A DNA stretch of 64,000 bases from Burkholderia sp. WP9 (GCF_900104795.1 NZ_FNTG01000005.1:136869-200868), one strand, 5' to 3'. Positions 1-8,978 are shown, counted from the stretch's first letter. The notes: generated by a model not told the origin, from the letters alone. Numbers and translations: made by a program.

Positions 1-270
1 GTCGCCGCGCTGCACGTTCTTCACGTCCTTGCCGACTTCGATGACCTCCGCACTGAACTCATGACCCAGAACCTGAGGCGCTTTTGCTCCCGTCAATGCA
101 TGCGGCTCGGTCGGCACGACGATGGGACCCGCCTGATACTCGTGCAGATCGGTGCCGCAGATGCCGCACCACAGCGGTTTGACGATCATTTGGCTCGCGC
201 CCATGCTCGTCGGGTCGGGTACGTTCTCGACCCGGATATCGTGCGCACAGTGAAAACGCACTGCTCTCAT
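1..270 (-). CDS. Zinc-dependent alcohol dehydrogenase, N-terminal part (runs off window)
   Basis: The first 90 codons of a medium-chain, zinc-dependent alcohol/polyol dehydrogenase read on the minus strand from ATG at 270, with an AAGGAGTC ribosome site just upstream. The GroES-like segment shows the catalytic zinc ligand region CGICGTDLHEY and the GHEFSAEV motif, as in sorbitol and 2,3-butanediol dehydrogenases. The C-terminal NAD-binding half lies outside the window. It is the last visible gene of the sugar-transport operon, about 58 bases after the second permease, so it probably oxidises the imported sugar or polyol or a derivative. The family call is firm; the substrate is inferred only from context. 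Confidence 0.85.
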   Translation of the reverse strand, partial: MRAVRFHCAHDIRVENVPDPTSMGASQMIVKPLWCGICGTDLHEYQAGPIVVPTEPHALTGAKAPQVLGHEFSAEVIEVGKDVKNVQRGD

Positions 271-327
271 ATTCGACTCCTTGGTTGGACGGGCCATTTC
301 GAATGGCCTCGTATGGATCTGGAAGAT

Positions 328-1299
328 TCAGCGTTGCCGGCGGCTCACGTAGCACGCGGATGCGCCGATGATGATGACGCCCTTGACAATGATCTGCGCC
401 TGTACGGGCATGCCGATCAGCAGCACGATGTTGAAGACGATGACGAGAATGGCTGCACCCGCGAGGCCGCCCAGCAGCGAGCCGCGGCCGCCGGAAAGCG
501 CGAGCCCGCCCATCACGGCGGCGACGATCGAATCGAGTTCGAAGCCGCGCCCCACCCAGTTGTCGACGATGCCGACATAGCCCGACAGGATCAGTCCTGC
601 CAGCCCCGCAAGCAGCGCACTGATCACGTAACACGCGATACGCACCGTGTCGGGACTCACGCCGACCAGCCTCGCGGCCACGGCGTTACCGCCCACCATA
701 TACACGCGCCGTCCGAACGTGGACAGATGCAGCAGCGTGCCGAATACGATCGTGCACACGAGCAGCAACAGCACGTTGACGGGCACCGCCGCGATCGAGC
801 CTGTTCCCATCACGTGAAAGAGCGGTGGTACGTTGCCGGAAGGCGCGCCCTGCGTGTAGGCGAAGCGCAGCCCGTCGAGCACGACGGCGGTGGCGAACGT
901 CGCGAGAAACGGCGACACCTGACGCTTCGTGACAAGCAGGCCGTTGAGCAACCCGGCACCGATGCACAGCACGAGCGTGACGCCAAAGACGGCTGGGGCT
1001 GAATGGTTCGTGTCGTCGAACGCAGTGGCGATCACGGCCGCCGTCGCCATCACGGAGGCAACGGACAGATCGAGTCCGCCCACGAGAATCACGAAAACCT
1101 GGCCAATCACGACGATGCCGAGCGGCGCGAACTGCACCAGCATGTTGACGACGTTATCGGCGCGAAGGAAAGTGGGCGACCACGCGCCCGAAAGCGCAAT
1201 CAGCGCCACGAGAAACAGATAGATGCCGTAGCGCTGTACGACACGCAGCGACAGCGTGCGCACCGGTGCGGCGTCGCTGCGCGGAGCAACCGAGTTCAT
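328..1299 (-). CDS. ABC sugar transporter permease (RbsC/BPD_transp_2 family), second copy
   Basis: A 323-residue inner-membrane permease of the ribose/xylose/erythritol type. Many hydrophobic helices are visible, with the family landmarks GGLDLSVASVMA in the first third and GGRGSLLGGLAGA near the end, followed by the RRQR tail. ATG at 1299 overlaps the stop of the upstream permease by four bases (ATGA), a sign of translational coupling. A longer open frame covering both permease genes in another frame is a shadow. It should pair with the neighbouring permease to form a heterodimeric channel served by the ATPase and the binding protein of the same operon. Confidence 0.92.
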   Translation of the reverse strand: MNSVAPRSDAAPVRTLSLRVVQRYGIYLFLVALIALSGAWSPTFLRADNVVNMLVQFAPLGIVVIGQVFVILVGGLDLSVASVMATAAVIATAFDDTNHSAPAVFGVTLVLCIGAGLLNGLLVTKRQVSPFLATFATAVVLDGLRFAYTQGAPSGNVPPLFHVMGTGSIAAVPVNVLLLLVCTIVFGTLLHLSTFGRRVYMVGGNAVAARLVGVSPDTVRIACYVISALLAGLAGLILSGYVGIVDNWVGRGFELDSIVAAVMGGLALSGGRGSLLGGLAGAAILVIVFNIVLLIGMPVQAQIIVKGVIIIGASACYVSRRQR

Positions 1300-2249
1300 G
1301 CGAGCCTCCGTTTTTGCTGGACGTTGACACAGACGGCCGCGATGATCGCGATGCCCTGCACGATGAGCTGATACTGGGACGGCACGCCGGCAAAGTTGAT
1401 CAGATTGTTGAGCATGCTGAGCAGATACACGCCGAGCAACGTGCCGACGACACCGCCGCGCCCCCCGCTCAGAATCGTGCCGCCGACGACCACGGGCGTT
1501 ATCGATGCAAGCGTGTAGTTGGCGCCAAGATACGGTTGACCTGAGCCGAACTGGGCGGCGAGATAAACGCCCGTGAGGCCGGCGCAGAGCGACGAGAACG
1601 TGTAGACGGGTAGGATCACCCGTTCGCGTGGAATGCCCGAGAGCGTTGCCGCGTTTTCGTCGTCGCCGACGAGATAGACGTACCGGCCGAGGCGCGTATT
1701 GCGCATGAAGTACGACACGCCGGCATAAAGAAGCAGCACGACGGTGGCGGTGACGGGCACGTTGGCGTAGCGGCCGTAAGCCAACGCGTCGAAGCCGTCC
1801 GGCACACTGCCTGCGGGGCCGTTCGCGTAGTACAGGATGCCGCCCTGCAGTATGGCGCCCATACCCAGCGTGATGATCAGCGGATGCACGCGCAGCCAGA
1901 GCACGAGCAGGCCGTTGGCCAGTCCCACCGCCACGGACAACGCAATCGCGACCGAAATCGCCATGCCCCATCCGCCTTGTGTCGCATCGGAGATGCCGGA
2001 TGTGAGCGTGGCTGTCACGCTGATCAGCGAACCCACGGACAGATCGATGCCGCCTGTCAGAACGGCGAGCGTCTGTCCGAGCGCGACGAGCGCAAGGCCC
2101 GTCGCCTGCTGGTGGACGTTCAGCAGATTGGACAGCGTCGAAAAACGGTCGTTGACGTGTGTGCCCGTGACAAACAGCACCGCGATCAGCACTGCGACGA
2201 TGAATGGCGCTGCGTTCGGCGACACATGGCGTCTAATGAGCGTACGCAT
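1296..2249 (-). CDS. ABC sugar transporter permease (RbsC/BPD_transp_2 family), first copy
   Basis: A 317-residue membrane permease homologous to the next gene, with the same landmarks: GGIDLSVGSLISVT, the long hydrophobic helices, and GGRGGVVGTLLG toward the C terminus. I chose MRTLIRRHV (ATG at 2249) because a GGGAGGCGC ribosome site precedes it; an in-frame start 33 bases upstream lacks one. It overlaps the 3' end of the ATPase gene by 17 bases and the following permease by four, so the operon is tightly packed. Two distinct permeases, rather than one RbsC homodimer, are usual for sugar-alcohol and autoinducer-2-type importers. Confidence 0.92.
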   Translation of the reverse strand: MRTLIRRHVSPNAAPFIVAVLIAVLFVTGTHVNDRFSTLSNLLNVHQQATGLALVALGQTLAVLTGGIDLSVGSLISVTATLTSGISDATQGGWGMAISVAIALSVAVGLANGLLVLWLRVHPLIITLGMGAILQGGILYYANGPAGSVPDGFDALAYGRYANVPVTATVVLLLYAGVSYFMRNTRLGRYVYLVGDDENAATLSGIPRERVILPVYTFSSLCAGLTGVYLAAQFGSGQPYLGANYTLASITPVVVGGTILSGGRGGVVGTLLGVYLLSMLNNLINFAGVPSQYQLIVQGIAIIAAVCVNVQQKRRLA

Positions 2250-3807
2250 GAGCGCCTCCCGTCTGCGTGAGCTGCGTGCCACCCGTTGCGAGCACCATGA
2301 TGTCGTGCTCGGTCATCTGCTGGCCGCTGACTTCGCCCGCGATACGCCCTTCGCGCATCACCAGCACGCGGTCGGACATACCGATTACTTCCTGCAACTC
2401 GGAACTGATCATCAGGATGCCGAGGCCGCGATTCGTCAGCTCGCGCATCAGGCGATAGATTTCTGCCTTCGCGCCGATGTCGACACCGCGGGTCGGTTCG
2501 TCGAGAATCAGAACGCTGGTGCACACGCGTACCCATCGGCTGATGAGTACCTTCTGCTGGTTGCCCCCCGACAGCGTCGCGACGCTGCCCGCAGGCCGCG
2601 CGCCTGCGATGCCGTATTCGCGGATTGCATCCGCACCTGCCGCGTGCTCTTCTTTTGCTCTCAGCAATCCAAAACGGGACACGCGCCGCAGGGTAGTCGC
2701 CGTGACGTTCTGCGCGACGTTCAGGTACATCAGCAAGCCTTCGGATTTACGGTCTTCCGTGACAAAGCCGAGACCGAGGCGGATCGCCGTTGCCGGCGTC
2801 ATACGCGTATGGCGCGCGCCACGCACTTCGACCGTGCCGCGCGCGGGCAGCGCGCCGAACACGCCGGACGCGAGTTCGGTGCGGCCCGAGCCGACCATAC
2901 CGGCGAGCCCAACGATTTCGCCCGCGCGCACGCAGAGCGAAGCATCGACTACCCGATTGCCGACCTGCAGACCTTCGACGTTCATCAGCACCGTGCCGCC
3001 CGGGGCCAGCGTGGACTTTGGCGGATAGATGTCTTTCATTTCGCGGCCGACCATCATGCGCACGAGCTCGGCGCGTGTCGTTTCCGACACGGCTTGAGTG
3101 CCGATCTTGCGGCCGTCCTTCATGACGGTCACGCGGTCGCACAGTTCGAAGATTTCATCCAGCCGGTGCGAGATGTAGATAATCGCGACGCCGCGCGCGC
3201 GCAGCACGCGCAGCCTTTCGAACAGCAGCTGCACCTCCTTGCCGGCGATAACCGCCGTCGGTTCGTCGAGGATGAGGACGCGTATTTCGCTCGCCATCGC
3301 CTTTGCGATCTCGACCATCTGCTGGCTCGCGACAGAGAGCGCGCCGACCCGCTCGCGCGGATCGAGTTGTACGCCGAGTTCTTGTAGCAACGTGGCGGCG
3401 CGTTCGTTCATCGTGCGGTGGTCGATCGTGCCGAGCCGTGTGCGAGGCTCGATCCCCGCGAAGATGTTCTGCGCGACGCTCGACTGCGGAAACAGCACGA
3501 GTTCCTGATAGATGATGTGAACGCCGTGCGCCTTTGCGTCTGCGGGGGACTTCCACGCGACGGGCTGACCGTCGAAGCACAATGTGCCCTCGTCCGGCAG
3601 ATACGCGCCAGCGAGCACTTTCATCAGTGTCGATTTGCCGGCGCCATTTTCGCCGACCAGTGCGTGAATTTCGCCGCCGCGCACGCCGAAGCTCACGTCA
3701 TCGAGGCTCTTGACGCCAGGGAACTGCTTGACGATGCCGCTGACCTGGATGACGTCGGGCGGTGGCGCGACGCCATCACCTGAAATACCGGATATGTGCG
3801 CGTTCAT
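2233..3807 (-). CDS. ABC sugar transporter ATP-binding protein (RbsA/XylG type, two ATPase domains)
   Basis: A 524-residue double ATPase energising the importer. The first half has Walker A GENGAGKST at about residues 52-60 and Walker B LILDEPTAVI. The second half has a degenerate P-loop (GMVGSGRTE), signature LSGGNQQKV and Walker B LILDEPTRGVD. This asymmetry, with the second site lacking a proper Walker A, is normal for the RbsA/MglA/AraG class. Start ATG 3807 overlaps the TGA of the binding-protein gene by four bases. The first-domain signature reads LSVASQQM instead of LSGGQQQ, also typical of this class. Confidence 0.94.
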   Translation of the reverse strand: MNAHISGISGDGVAPPPDVIQVSGIVKQFPGVKSLDDVSFGVRGGEIHALVGENGAGKSTLMKVLAGAYLPDEGTLCFDGQPVAWKSPADAKAHGVHIIYQELVLFPQSSVAQNIFAGIEPRTRLGTIDHRTMNERAATLLQELGVQLDPRERVGALSVASQQMVEIAKAMASEIRVLILDEPTAVIAGKEVQLLFERLRVLRARGVAIIYISHRLDEIFELCDRVTVMKDGRKIGTQAVSETTRAELVRMMVGREMKDIYPPKSTLAPGGTVLMNVEGLQVGNRVVDASLCVRAGEIVGLAGMVGSGRTELASGVFGALPARGTVEVRGARHTRMTPATAIRLGLGFVTEDRKSEGLLMYLNVAQNVTATTLRRVSRFGLLRAKEEHAAGADAIREYGIAGARPAGSVATLSGGNQQKVLISRWVRVCTSVLILDEPTRGVDIGAKAEIYRLMRELTNRGLGILMISSELQEVIGMSDRVLVMREGRIAGEVSGQQMTEHDIMVLATGGTQLTQTGGAHAYAH

Positions 3808-4958
3808 TTCTCACCCGGCAGCTTAATCTTGAACGTCGACGGGTTGTAATCCGCTCCCATGCCGCCGTCGATGATCTTGTCAGGCGGGCCCTTCGCATCG
3901 ACCACCTGATCGATGTACTGGTCGGGATGCGGCACCGATGCCGTCTCGTCGCCGCGCGTCAGCGCGATCTGCGGGCTGATCTCATAGATCTTCGGCAACG
4001 GTTGACCCTGCAGCACCTTGAGCGCGACATCGAGCGACGTGCCGCCCATCGAAGGCGGATAGCCGATTTCGAGCATCGGAATCTTGTACTTCAACGCCAA
4101 TTGCAGCGGACCGTTGAGGTCGGCTGTCGTGTGCGGCGGAATTTCACCGGGCTTGAAGCCTGCCGCAAGGAACGCCTCGATCGAGCCCGCGACGGGCAAG
4201 CCATGCGCGCACCATACGGCGTTGATGGTGTGCCCGTACTTTGCGATCATCGCCTGCATCTGCTGCTTGGCCTTCACGGGGCTCCAGTCGGAGTAGACCG
4301 TGTCGAGCACCTTGATGCCGGGGTATTGCGAGAACACTTCGTGCGCGGCAGCTTCACGGTCGGCGCTGACGCTGGAGCCCGCCTGGCCCGCCAGCATGAT
4401 GACGTTGCCCTTGCCGTGCAGCTTCTCGACGATCCATTGCGCCCACACGCGGCCCATCATCGCATCGGAACCCGTCACGAACGATACGAAGTTATCCGAT
4501 GAAATGCGCCGGTCGACCATCACGACGGGAATGCCCTGTTTCATCGCACGCGTGACGACGGGGTCGAGCGCCTTTTGCGTGTTCGCACTGACGATCAGCA
4601 GGTCCACGCCTCGCGAGATCAGGTCCTGAATGTCGGCGGCCTGTTTGGCGTCGTCCATGTTCCCGTTGGTGATCAGCAATTGCTTGATCTGGTCGGGATG
4701 CTCGGCCGCGGCTTTCATCAGCGAGTGCTGCATCACGACGCGCCAGCTGTCGCCGAGTCCCGCATTCGAAAAGCCGATCACGTAAGGCGGTTTCTTCTTG
4801 AACTTCGCGGTATCGGAGAACGGAATCTGCACCGCGGGATTGAACAGGAAGGTGCGCGCCGCGCCGGTGTAGTCTGCGCGCGCGGCACACGAAGCCGTCA
4901 GGATGAATGCCGCAGCGGCGAATACGCTTGCACGGTGAAAGCGAGTCGAACGACGCAT
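3804..4958 (-). CDS. Periplasmic sugar-binding protein of the ABC importer (RbsB-like)
   Basis: A 384-residue protein with a cleavable signal peptide (RRSTRFHR, then an Ala-rich hydrophobic core, cleavage about residue 28 after ARA). The mature part has the type I periplasmic-binding fold seen in ribose and xylose binding proteins: VIGFSNAGLGDSWR at its start, the VDLLIVSANTQ strand, and VVMVDRRI before the second lobe. I chose ATG 4958 because it begins the signal peptide and has a GGAGA site; an upstream in-frame start lacks these. It is the first gene of the operon, opposite the MmyB-type regulator. Ligand unknown; the protein is longer than E. coli RbsB (about 296 residues). Confidence 0.92.
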   Translation of the reverse strand: MRRSTRFHRASVFAAAAFILTASCAARADYTGAARTFLFNPAVQIPFSDTAKFKKKPPYVIGFSNAGLGDSWRVVMQHSLMKAAAEHPDQIKQLLITNGNMDDAKQAADIQDLISRGVDLLIVSANTQKALDPVVTRAMKQGIPVVMVDRRISSDNFVSFVTGSDAMMGRVWAQWIVEKLHGKGNVIMLAGQAGSSVSADREAAAHEVFSQYPGIKVLDTVYSDWSPVKAKQQMQAMIAKYGHTINAVWCAHGLPVAGSIEAFLAAGFKPGEIPPHTTADLNGPLQLALKYKIPMLEIGYPPSMGGTSLDVALKVLQGQPLPKIYEISPQIALTRGDETASVPHPDQYIDQVVDAKGPPDKIIDGGMGADYNPSTFKIKLPGEK

Positions 4959-5145
4959 GAATGTCTCCGTAAATGTTTTGATATCCGTCGGAAGACGCGC
5001 GCGTCGCCGTCCCTGCTTTTCAACGCGCCTAGCCGTCACATGCACCGGTAGTGGTTCTATAATCTGGCGTTACCGATGCTGGACACAGCGTGCTTCCCGA
5101 CGGCGCCAATGTGGCATGGTTGACGGAGCGCATCAAGCAATTGCT

Positions 5146-5157
5146 ATTACTAGTAAT
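5146..5157. promoter_or_regulatory. Palindromic operator candidate ATTACTAGTAAT upstream of the XRE regulator
   Basis: A perfect 12-base palindrome lies 33 bases before the start of the regulator gene, in the region divergent from the binding-protein gene. A further AGTAA half-site follows within 8 bases. Its place and AT-rich content in a GC-rich region suggest a binding site for the neighbouring helix-turn-helix protein. This is inference from symmetry and position. Confidence 0.45.
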
Positions 5158-5190
5158 GGCAGTAACAGGGAAAGCAGAAGGAGGCTGGAC

Positions 5191-6111
5191 ATGGAGAAAC
5201 AGCAGCGCCTGAACGAACTGGCCGATTTTCTGAGGACGCGCCGCGCACGTCTTCGACCTGAGGACATCGACTTTCCGAGTGGCACCCGCCGCAAGACACC
5301 GGGCCTGCGCCGTGAAGAAGTGGCCGAACGCGCCGGTATCAGCGTGACCTGGTATGCGTGGCTCGAGCAGGGCAGGGAAGTGAATGTGTCGTTCAAGACG
5401 ATCGAAAGCCTCGCCAATGCGCTGAAGCTTTCGCCGCACGAGCGCACGCATCTGTTTGAGCTGGCCAATCACTACACGCCGGCTGGCCCCTATCCGATTG
5501 CACAGAACGTGACGGATACGGTTCGGCGCATGCTCGATCAGCTTGGCAACATGCCGGCGTATGTCGTCGACGGCAACTGGAACTATGTGACCTGGAACGA
5601 AGCAGCTGTACGCGTGTTCACCGACTTTCGCAAGATGCCTGCGGGCCGCTGCAATCTGCTGTGGTTCACGTTTCAGCAAGACGGCGCGCGTGCGCTCTTT
5701 CAGGGCTGGGACGCCTACGCGAAATGCGTGTTGGCGCAGTTTCGCGGCGACTACATTCTTCGGCCTTCCGGTGAGGTTTTTTTGCGCGATCTCGTCGAAG
5801 AACTGAGCGATACGGATGCTGACTTCTGCCGCTGGTGGGCGGAACACGAAGTGCTCAAGCGCAGCGACTGGCGCAAGGTGATCGAGCATCCGGTAGCAGG
5901 GCTGCTCGAGTTGGATGCGCTATCGCTGGAAGTGCCCGATGCGCCGGGGATGCGCATCATGGTCTACACGCCCGCGCCGTCGACGGATACTGCCCAGCGT
6001 ATCGAGGCGCTGATGAAAGCCAGCAATGCGGCTGCAATTCCCGTTCAAGCCGCTACGGTACTCGATACATTTCGAAAGTCGCGGGTTTCGAAAACAGGGC
6101 GCGGCGGATGA
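5191..6111 (+). CDS. XRE-family transcriptional regulator with MmyB-like ligand domain
   Basis: A 306-residue regulator. Residues about 10-80 form the helix-turn-helix, with RTRRARLRPEDI, GLRREEVAERAGIS and WYAWLEQGREVNVS, exactly the pattern of the MmyB-like group. The rest (VDGNWNYVTWNEAA to the C terminus) matches the MmyB-like ligand-binding domain, in which a lipid-like ligand has been reported for family members. ATG 5191 follows an AAGGAGG site; longer frames start in poor context. It is transcribed away from the sugar importer and may control it. Its C terminus is the normal end of the family, so it looks intact. Confidence 0.92.
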   Translation: MEKQQRLNELADFLRTRRARLRPEDIDFPSGTRRKTPGLRREEVAERAGISVTWYAWLEQGREVNVSFKTIESLANALKLSPHERTHLFELANHYTPAGPYPIAQNVTDTVRRMLDQLGNMPAYVVDGNWNYVTWNEAAVRVFTDFRKMPAGRCNLLWFTFQQDGARALFQGWDAYAKCVLAQFRGDYILRPSGEVFLRDLVEELSDTDADFCRWWAEHEVLKRSDWRKVIEHPVAGLLELDALSLEVPDAPGMRIMVYTPAPSTDTAQRIEALMKASNAAAIPVQAATVLDTFRKSRVSKTGRGG

Positions 6112-6274
6112 TCTTCGAAACCAATCTTTATTGCCCTTTTTTTCGCATTCGCTAGCGCCACGCAGCGATCGCTCGAACGGCTTTAAAACGCCCGCACCCG
6201 TCGATGCCCGACGCGCGGATGTCGCTCCCAGAGGGCTCCATCGACGAGCCCCCGTCCTTTACGAAGTGGCCGGC

Positions 6275-6721
6275 TCAGGGCTGCTTGCTCCACAGATCGT
6301 CAATCGCGCGGATCGCCAGCAGATATCCGTTTGCTCCTGCCCCGCAGATTACCGCCGTGGCCGCGACCGAGATGGTGGAGTGACGATATTCTTCCGAGCG
6401 CGCGTGGATGTTGGTGATATGCAATTCCACGACCGGCCGCCTGACGAGCTTGACTGCATCGAGCACGGGAATTCGACCGAACGAAAAGCCGGCCGGATTG
6501 ATGATCAGTGCGGCATCCTGAAGAAACGCTTCCTGAATCCAGTCAATCAGGTCGCTTTCGCTGTTGGTCTGACGGAATACGCAGTCGAACCTGAGCGCAT
6601 CGGCGAGTGTCAGGCAGCTCTGTTCGATGTCCGCAAGCGTGGTGGTGCCATAGATGTGTGGCTCCCTGACGCCGAGCATGTTCAGGTTCGAACCATTGAG
6701 GATATAAAGTTTGCGAGTCAT
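6275..6721 (-). CDS. aroQ: Type II 3-dehydroquinate dehydratase
   Basis: A 148-residue type II dehydroquinase, normal length for the family. It interconverts 3-dehydroquinate and 3-dehydroshikimate. Visible catalytic elements: LNGSNLNMLGVREP with the lid Arg and the Tyr of HIYG, the Asn of INPAGFSF, the E-x-H of VELHITN, and HARSEEYRHS with its Arg. The segment INPAGFSFGRIPV departs from the common N-x-GAYTHTSVAL form, so it is a divergent paralogue. It sits four bases after the MFS transporter gene, in one unit, which suggests catabolic use (quinate/shikimate-like substrate) rather than the housekeeping shikimate pathway; that is inference. Confidence 0.88.
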   Translation of the reverse strand: MTRKLYILNGSNLNMLGVREPHIYGTTTLADIEQSCLTLADALRFDCVFRQTNSESDLIDWIQEAFLQDAALIINPAGFSFGRIPVLDAVKLVRRPVVELHITNIHARSEEYRHSTISVAATAVICGAGANGYLLAIRAIDDLWSKQP

Positions 6722-6725
6722 GGCT

Positions 6726-8069
6726 TCAATGTGTGGGGGAGCGTTCGAGGGCAGTGCCTTTGGTTTCCCGCGATACCGCAATCATGAGAAACGAGAGCAG
6801 ATTCAATGAGCCACACACGGCGACGATGGCCCAGGGAGAACCGTGAAAGGCATTCAGCAGCGCGACGGCGACGATGGGCATGGGGCCGCCAGTGAGCAGG
6901 TTCGCTCCTGAGTAGGACAGCGCGGAGCCCGTGTAGCGTGCCTCGGTCGGAAAGGAATCGGCGAACCAGACCGGCTGGATGCCGCTCTGGAACTGCGTAA
7001 AGCCGAGGAACGCGCCCATCACGGCCATGGTCATGGCGATCGAGTTCTGGTTGAGAATCGGAAAGTAGACCAGGCAGCAGACCAGCGTGCAAAACGAACC
7101 GAGCATCAGCGCGCGCTTGCGTCCAATCCTGTCACTCAGATAGCCGCCCGCCAGTGCGCCCACGATGGCGCAGACATTGGCGATCATCAACAGCATGAAG
7201 CCCGTCTGCTTTGGCACGCCGAGGTGTTTCGTCAGATAACTGAGCGAAAACACCACGATCAGATAAAACAGTGCAGCGGGCCCGCAAAAGAACAGCGTCA
7301 GGCGAAGTGCAGTGCGCCAGTGGTACTTCAGCACGATGCCGAGCGGATTCGCGGCGCGTGCCCGTACGCCGCTTTTGTTGAGCGCCTCGAAGGCCGGTGT
7401 CTCGGATACACGACTGCGGATGTAGATGCCCAGCAGCACAAGAACAAAGCTTGCGAGAAACGGGATTCGCCATCCCCAGGAATCAAAATCGTCGGATGAA
7501 AGCACGGCCGCCAGCGTGAACAGCGTGAAATTGGCGAGAATCTGGCTAAGTGGCGAACAGATGCCGAGCAAGCCTGAATACCAGCCGCGTCGTGCTGCCG
7601 ATGCGTGCTCTACTGCCATCAGTTGAGCGCCCGTCGATTCACCCCCGAGCGCGAAACCCTGGATGATCCGCAGTGAAACCAGCAACGTCGGCGCGAGGAT
7701 GCCGACCTGCTGATAGGTGGGCAGCAAGCCCATCAGGAACGACGACACGCCCATCACGGAGACGGTGACCAGCATCAGTTTGCGGCGACCCCAGCGGTCG
7801 CCGAGCATTCCGCACACGATTGCACCTAGAGGTCGCGCGGCGAGCCCGGCCCAGAAACTGGCGAGCGACGCGAGCAGCGAGGCGGTCGGGTCGAGGGACG
7901 GGAAAAAGAGCTTCGGAAAGACCGTGGCCGCGACCACGCCGTACAACGCGAAATCGAACCATTCGAGCGCGGTGCCTACGGTTGCCCCGGCCACCGCTCG
8001 GCGCGCCATCTGGTGGGCCTGCGCGGACTGGCTCGCTTCGGCGAGATCCGGGTCAGCAAAAGATGACAT
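6726..8069 (-). CDS. MFS transporter, metabolite:H+ symporter (MHS/ShiA-like) family
   Basis: A 447-residue, 12-helix permease. Family marks are ALEWFDFALYG in helix 1, GDRWGRRKLM between helices 2 and 3, RIIQGFALGGESTGAQ in helix 4 and SDRIGRKRALM in the second half, as in shikimate, citrate and proline/betaine MHS carriers. ATG 8069 is preceded by GAGGAGACA. It lies just upstream of and probably co-transcribed with the dehydroquinase gene, and diverges from the IclR gene. Together these suggest uptake of a hydroaromatic acid under IclR control; the substrate is not proven by sequence. Confidence 0.9.
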   Translation of the reverse strand: MSSFADPDLAEASQSAQAHQMARRAVAGATVGTALEWFDFALYGVVAATVFPKLFFPSLDPTASLLASLASFWAGLAARPLGAIVCGMLGDRWGRRKLMLVTVSVMGVSSFLMGLLPTYQQVGILAPTLLVSLRIIQGFALGGESTGAQLMAVEHASAARRGWYSGLLGICSPLSQILANFTLFTLAAVLSSDDFDSWGWRIPFLASFVLVLLGIYIRSRVSETPAFEALNKSGVRARAANPLGIVLKYHWRTALRLTLFFCGPAALFYLIVVFSLSYLTKHLGVPKQTGFMLLMIANVCAIVGALAGGYLSDRIGRKRALMLGSFCTLVCCLVYFPILNQNSIAMTMAVMGAFLGFTQFQSGIQPVWFADSFPTEARYTGSALSYSGANLLTGGPMPIVAVALLNAFHGSPWAIVAVCGSLNLLSFLMIAVSRETKGTALERSPTH

Positions 8070-8114
8070 GTTGTCTCCTCATTTCTGTGTGGTGAAACGT
8101 TCGTTGTTGGTGCC

Positions 8115-8132
8115 GAACAAGTGCTATTGTTC
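8115..8132. promoter_or_regulatory. Inverted repeat GAACAA-N6-TTGTTC (operator candidate)
   Basis: Perfect six-base arms around a six-base spacer, extendable by one C/G pair to 20 bases, in the 125-base divergent region between the MFS gene and the IclR gene. Position and form fit an operator for the neighbouring IclR-type regulator or another dimeric protein. Confidence 0.5.
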
Positions 8133-8150
8133 GCGCTGCACAGAGGAACC

Positions 8151-8165
8151 GTTCCGCGGCGGAAC
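8151..8165. promoter_or_regulatory. Inverted repeat GTTCCGC-G-GCGGAAC (IclR-type operator candidate)
   Basis: A perfect 7+1+7 inverted repeat 30 bases before the IclR start. IclR-family operators are commonly short palindromes of this kind, with TTCCGC/GCGGAA-like arms. With the GAACAA repeat 18 bases away it probably controls both divergent genes. Confidence 0.55.
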
Positions 8166-8194
8166 TCCATTTCGTGTTGTGAAAACCACAAGAG

Positions 8195-8978
8195 ATGTCG
8201 CTCAAACAAGGCCTACGCATTCTCGATTTTCTGGCGTCGCAAGGCGAAGGCGCGGGCCTCGTGGCTATTGCCGACGCCTTGTCCCTGCCGCGCAGTTCGT
8301 GCCATCGCCTGCTCACCGAACTCGTTGCGGGCGGGTACGTCAGGCAACTGGTCGATCACAGTCGCTACATTCTGACGATGCGGATGACGTCGAACCGGCT
8401 CGAATTCCTGAGTCTCACGGGCATCGCCGATATTGCGCAGCCGATCATCGAACGTTGCCGCGCGAACCGGCGAGTTGGCGCGGCTGTCTCTGGTCGACGG
8501 GGAAGCGATTATCTGGGTGGGCAAGGCGGATGGGCAGCGCGTCGGCTTTCGCTACGATCCCGACATGGGCCAGGCAGCACGACTTTCGTGCACATCGACC
8601 GGACATGCGTGGCTCATGACGATGACCGACGAACAGGCGCTCGCGCTCGTTCTAAAGCAGGGCTTCGGACAGCCGAACGAGTTCGGACCCAATGCACCGA
8701 CGACGGTCAAAGCGCTGCTGGGGTTCCTGCACGCCGCGCGTGTGCGTGGTTACGCGATGATCGACGAGGTGTTTGCGCCGCGAATGTCAGCGGTGGCAGC
8801 GCCCGTCATCAGTGGCTCGCGCTGCGTCGGAGTGACCAGTCTGGCCGGGCCACGGGTGCGGTTGACCGTCGAGAAGATCCACGAGTACTCGGTCCTGCTG
8901 CGCGAGGCTGCGAATGAACTGGCCCAGTTGAGCAACATGGCGGGGTTCCCCAGCCGACCGCCGCTGGGCAAAGGATGA
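8195..8978 (+). pseudogene. IclR-family transcriptional regulator, frameshifted
   Basis: The first part (from ATG 8195) encodes the winged helix with LKQGLRILDFLASQGEG and LPRSSCHRLLTELVAGGY. The ligand-binding IclR domain (TGELARLSLVDGEAIIWV to the C terminus at 8978) continues in the next frame. The break is near 8455 (gaacgttgccgcgcg). From the usual nine-residue spacing between the conserved Pro and the TGE motif, two bases appear to be missing there. A real mutation or an assembly error are both possible. Everything else, including the C-terminal effector pocket segment GYAMIDEVF, looks intact. It would otherwise regulate the divergent MFS/dehydroquinase pair. Confidence 0.82.

Noticed and set aside
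61..1002. Long plus-strand frames opposite the transport operon
   Set aside because: They are antisense shadows of high-GC genes, rich in His, Arg and Asp with no recognisable motif or ribosome site.
328..1971. A 547-codon open frame on the minus strand across both permease genes
   Set aside because: It is partly out of frame with the first permease and duplicates the second; composition and homology favour two separate, four-base-overlapping genes.
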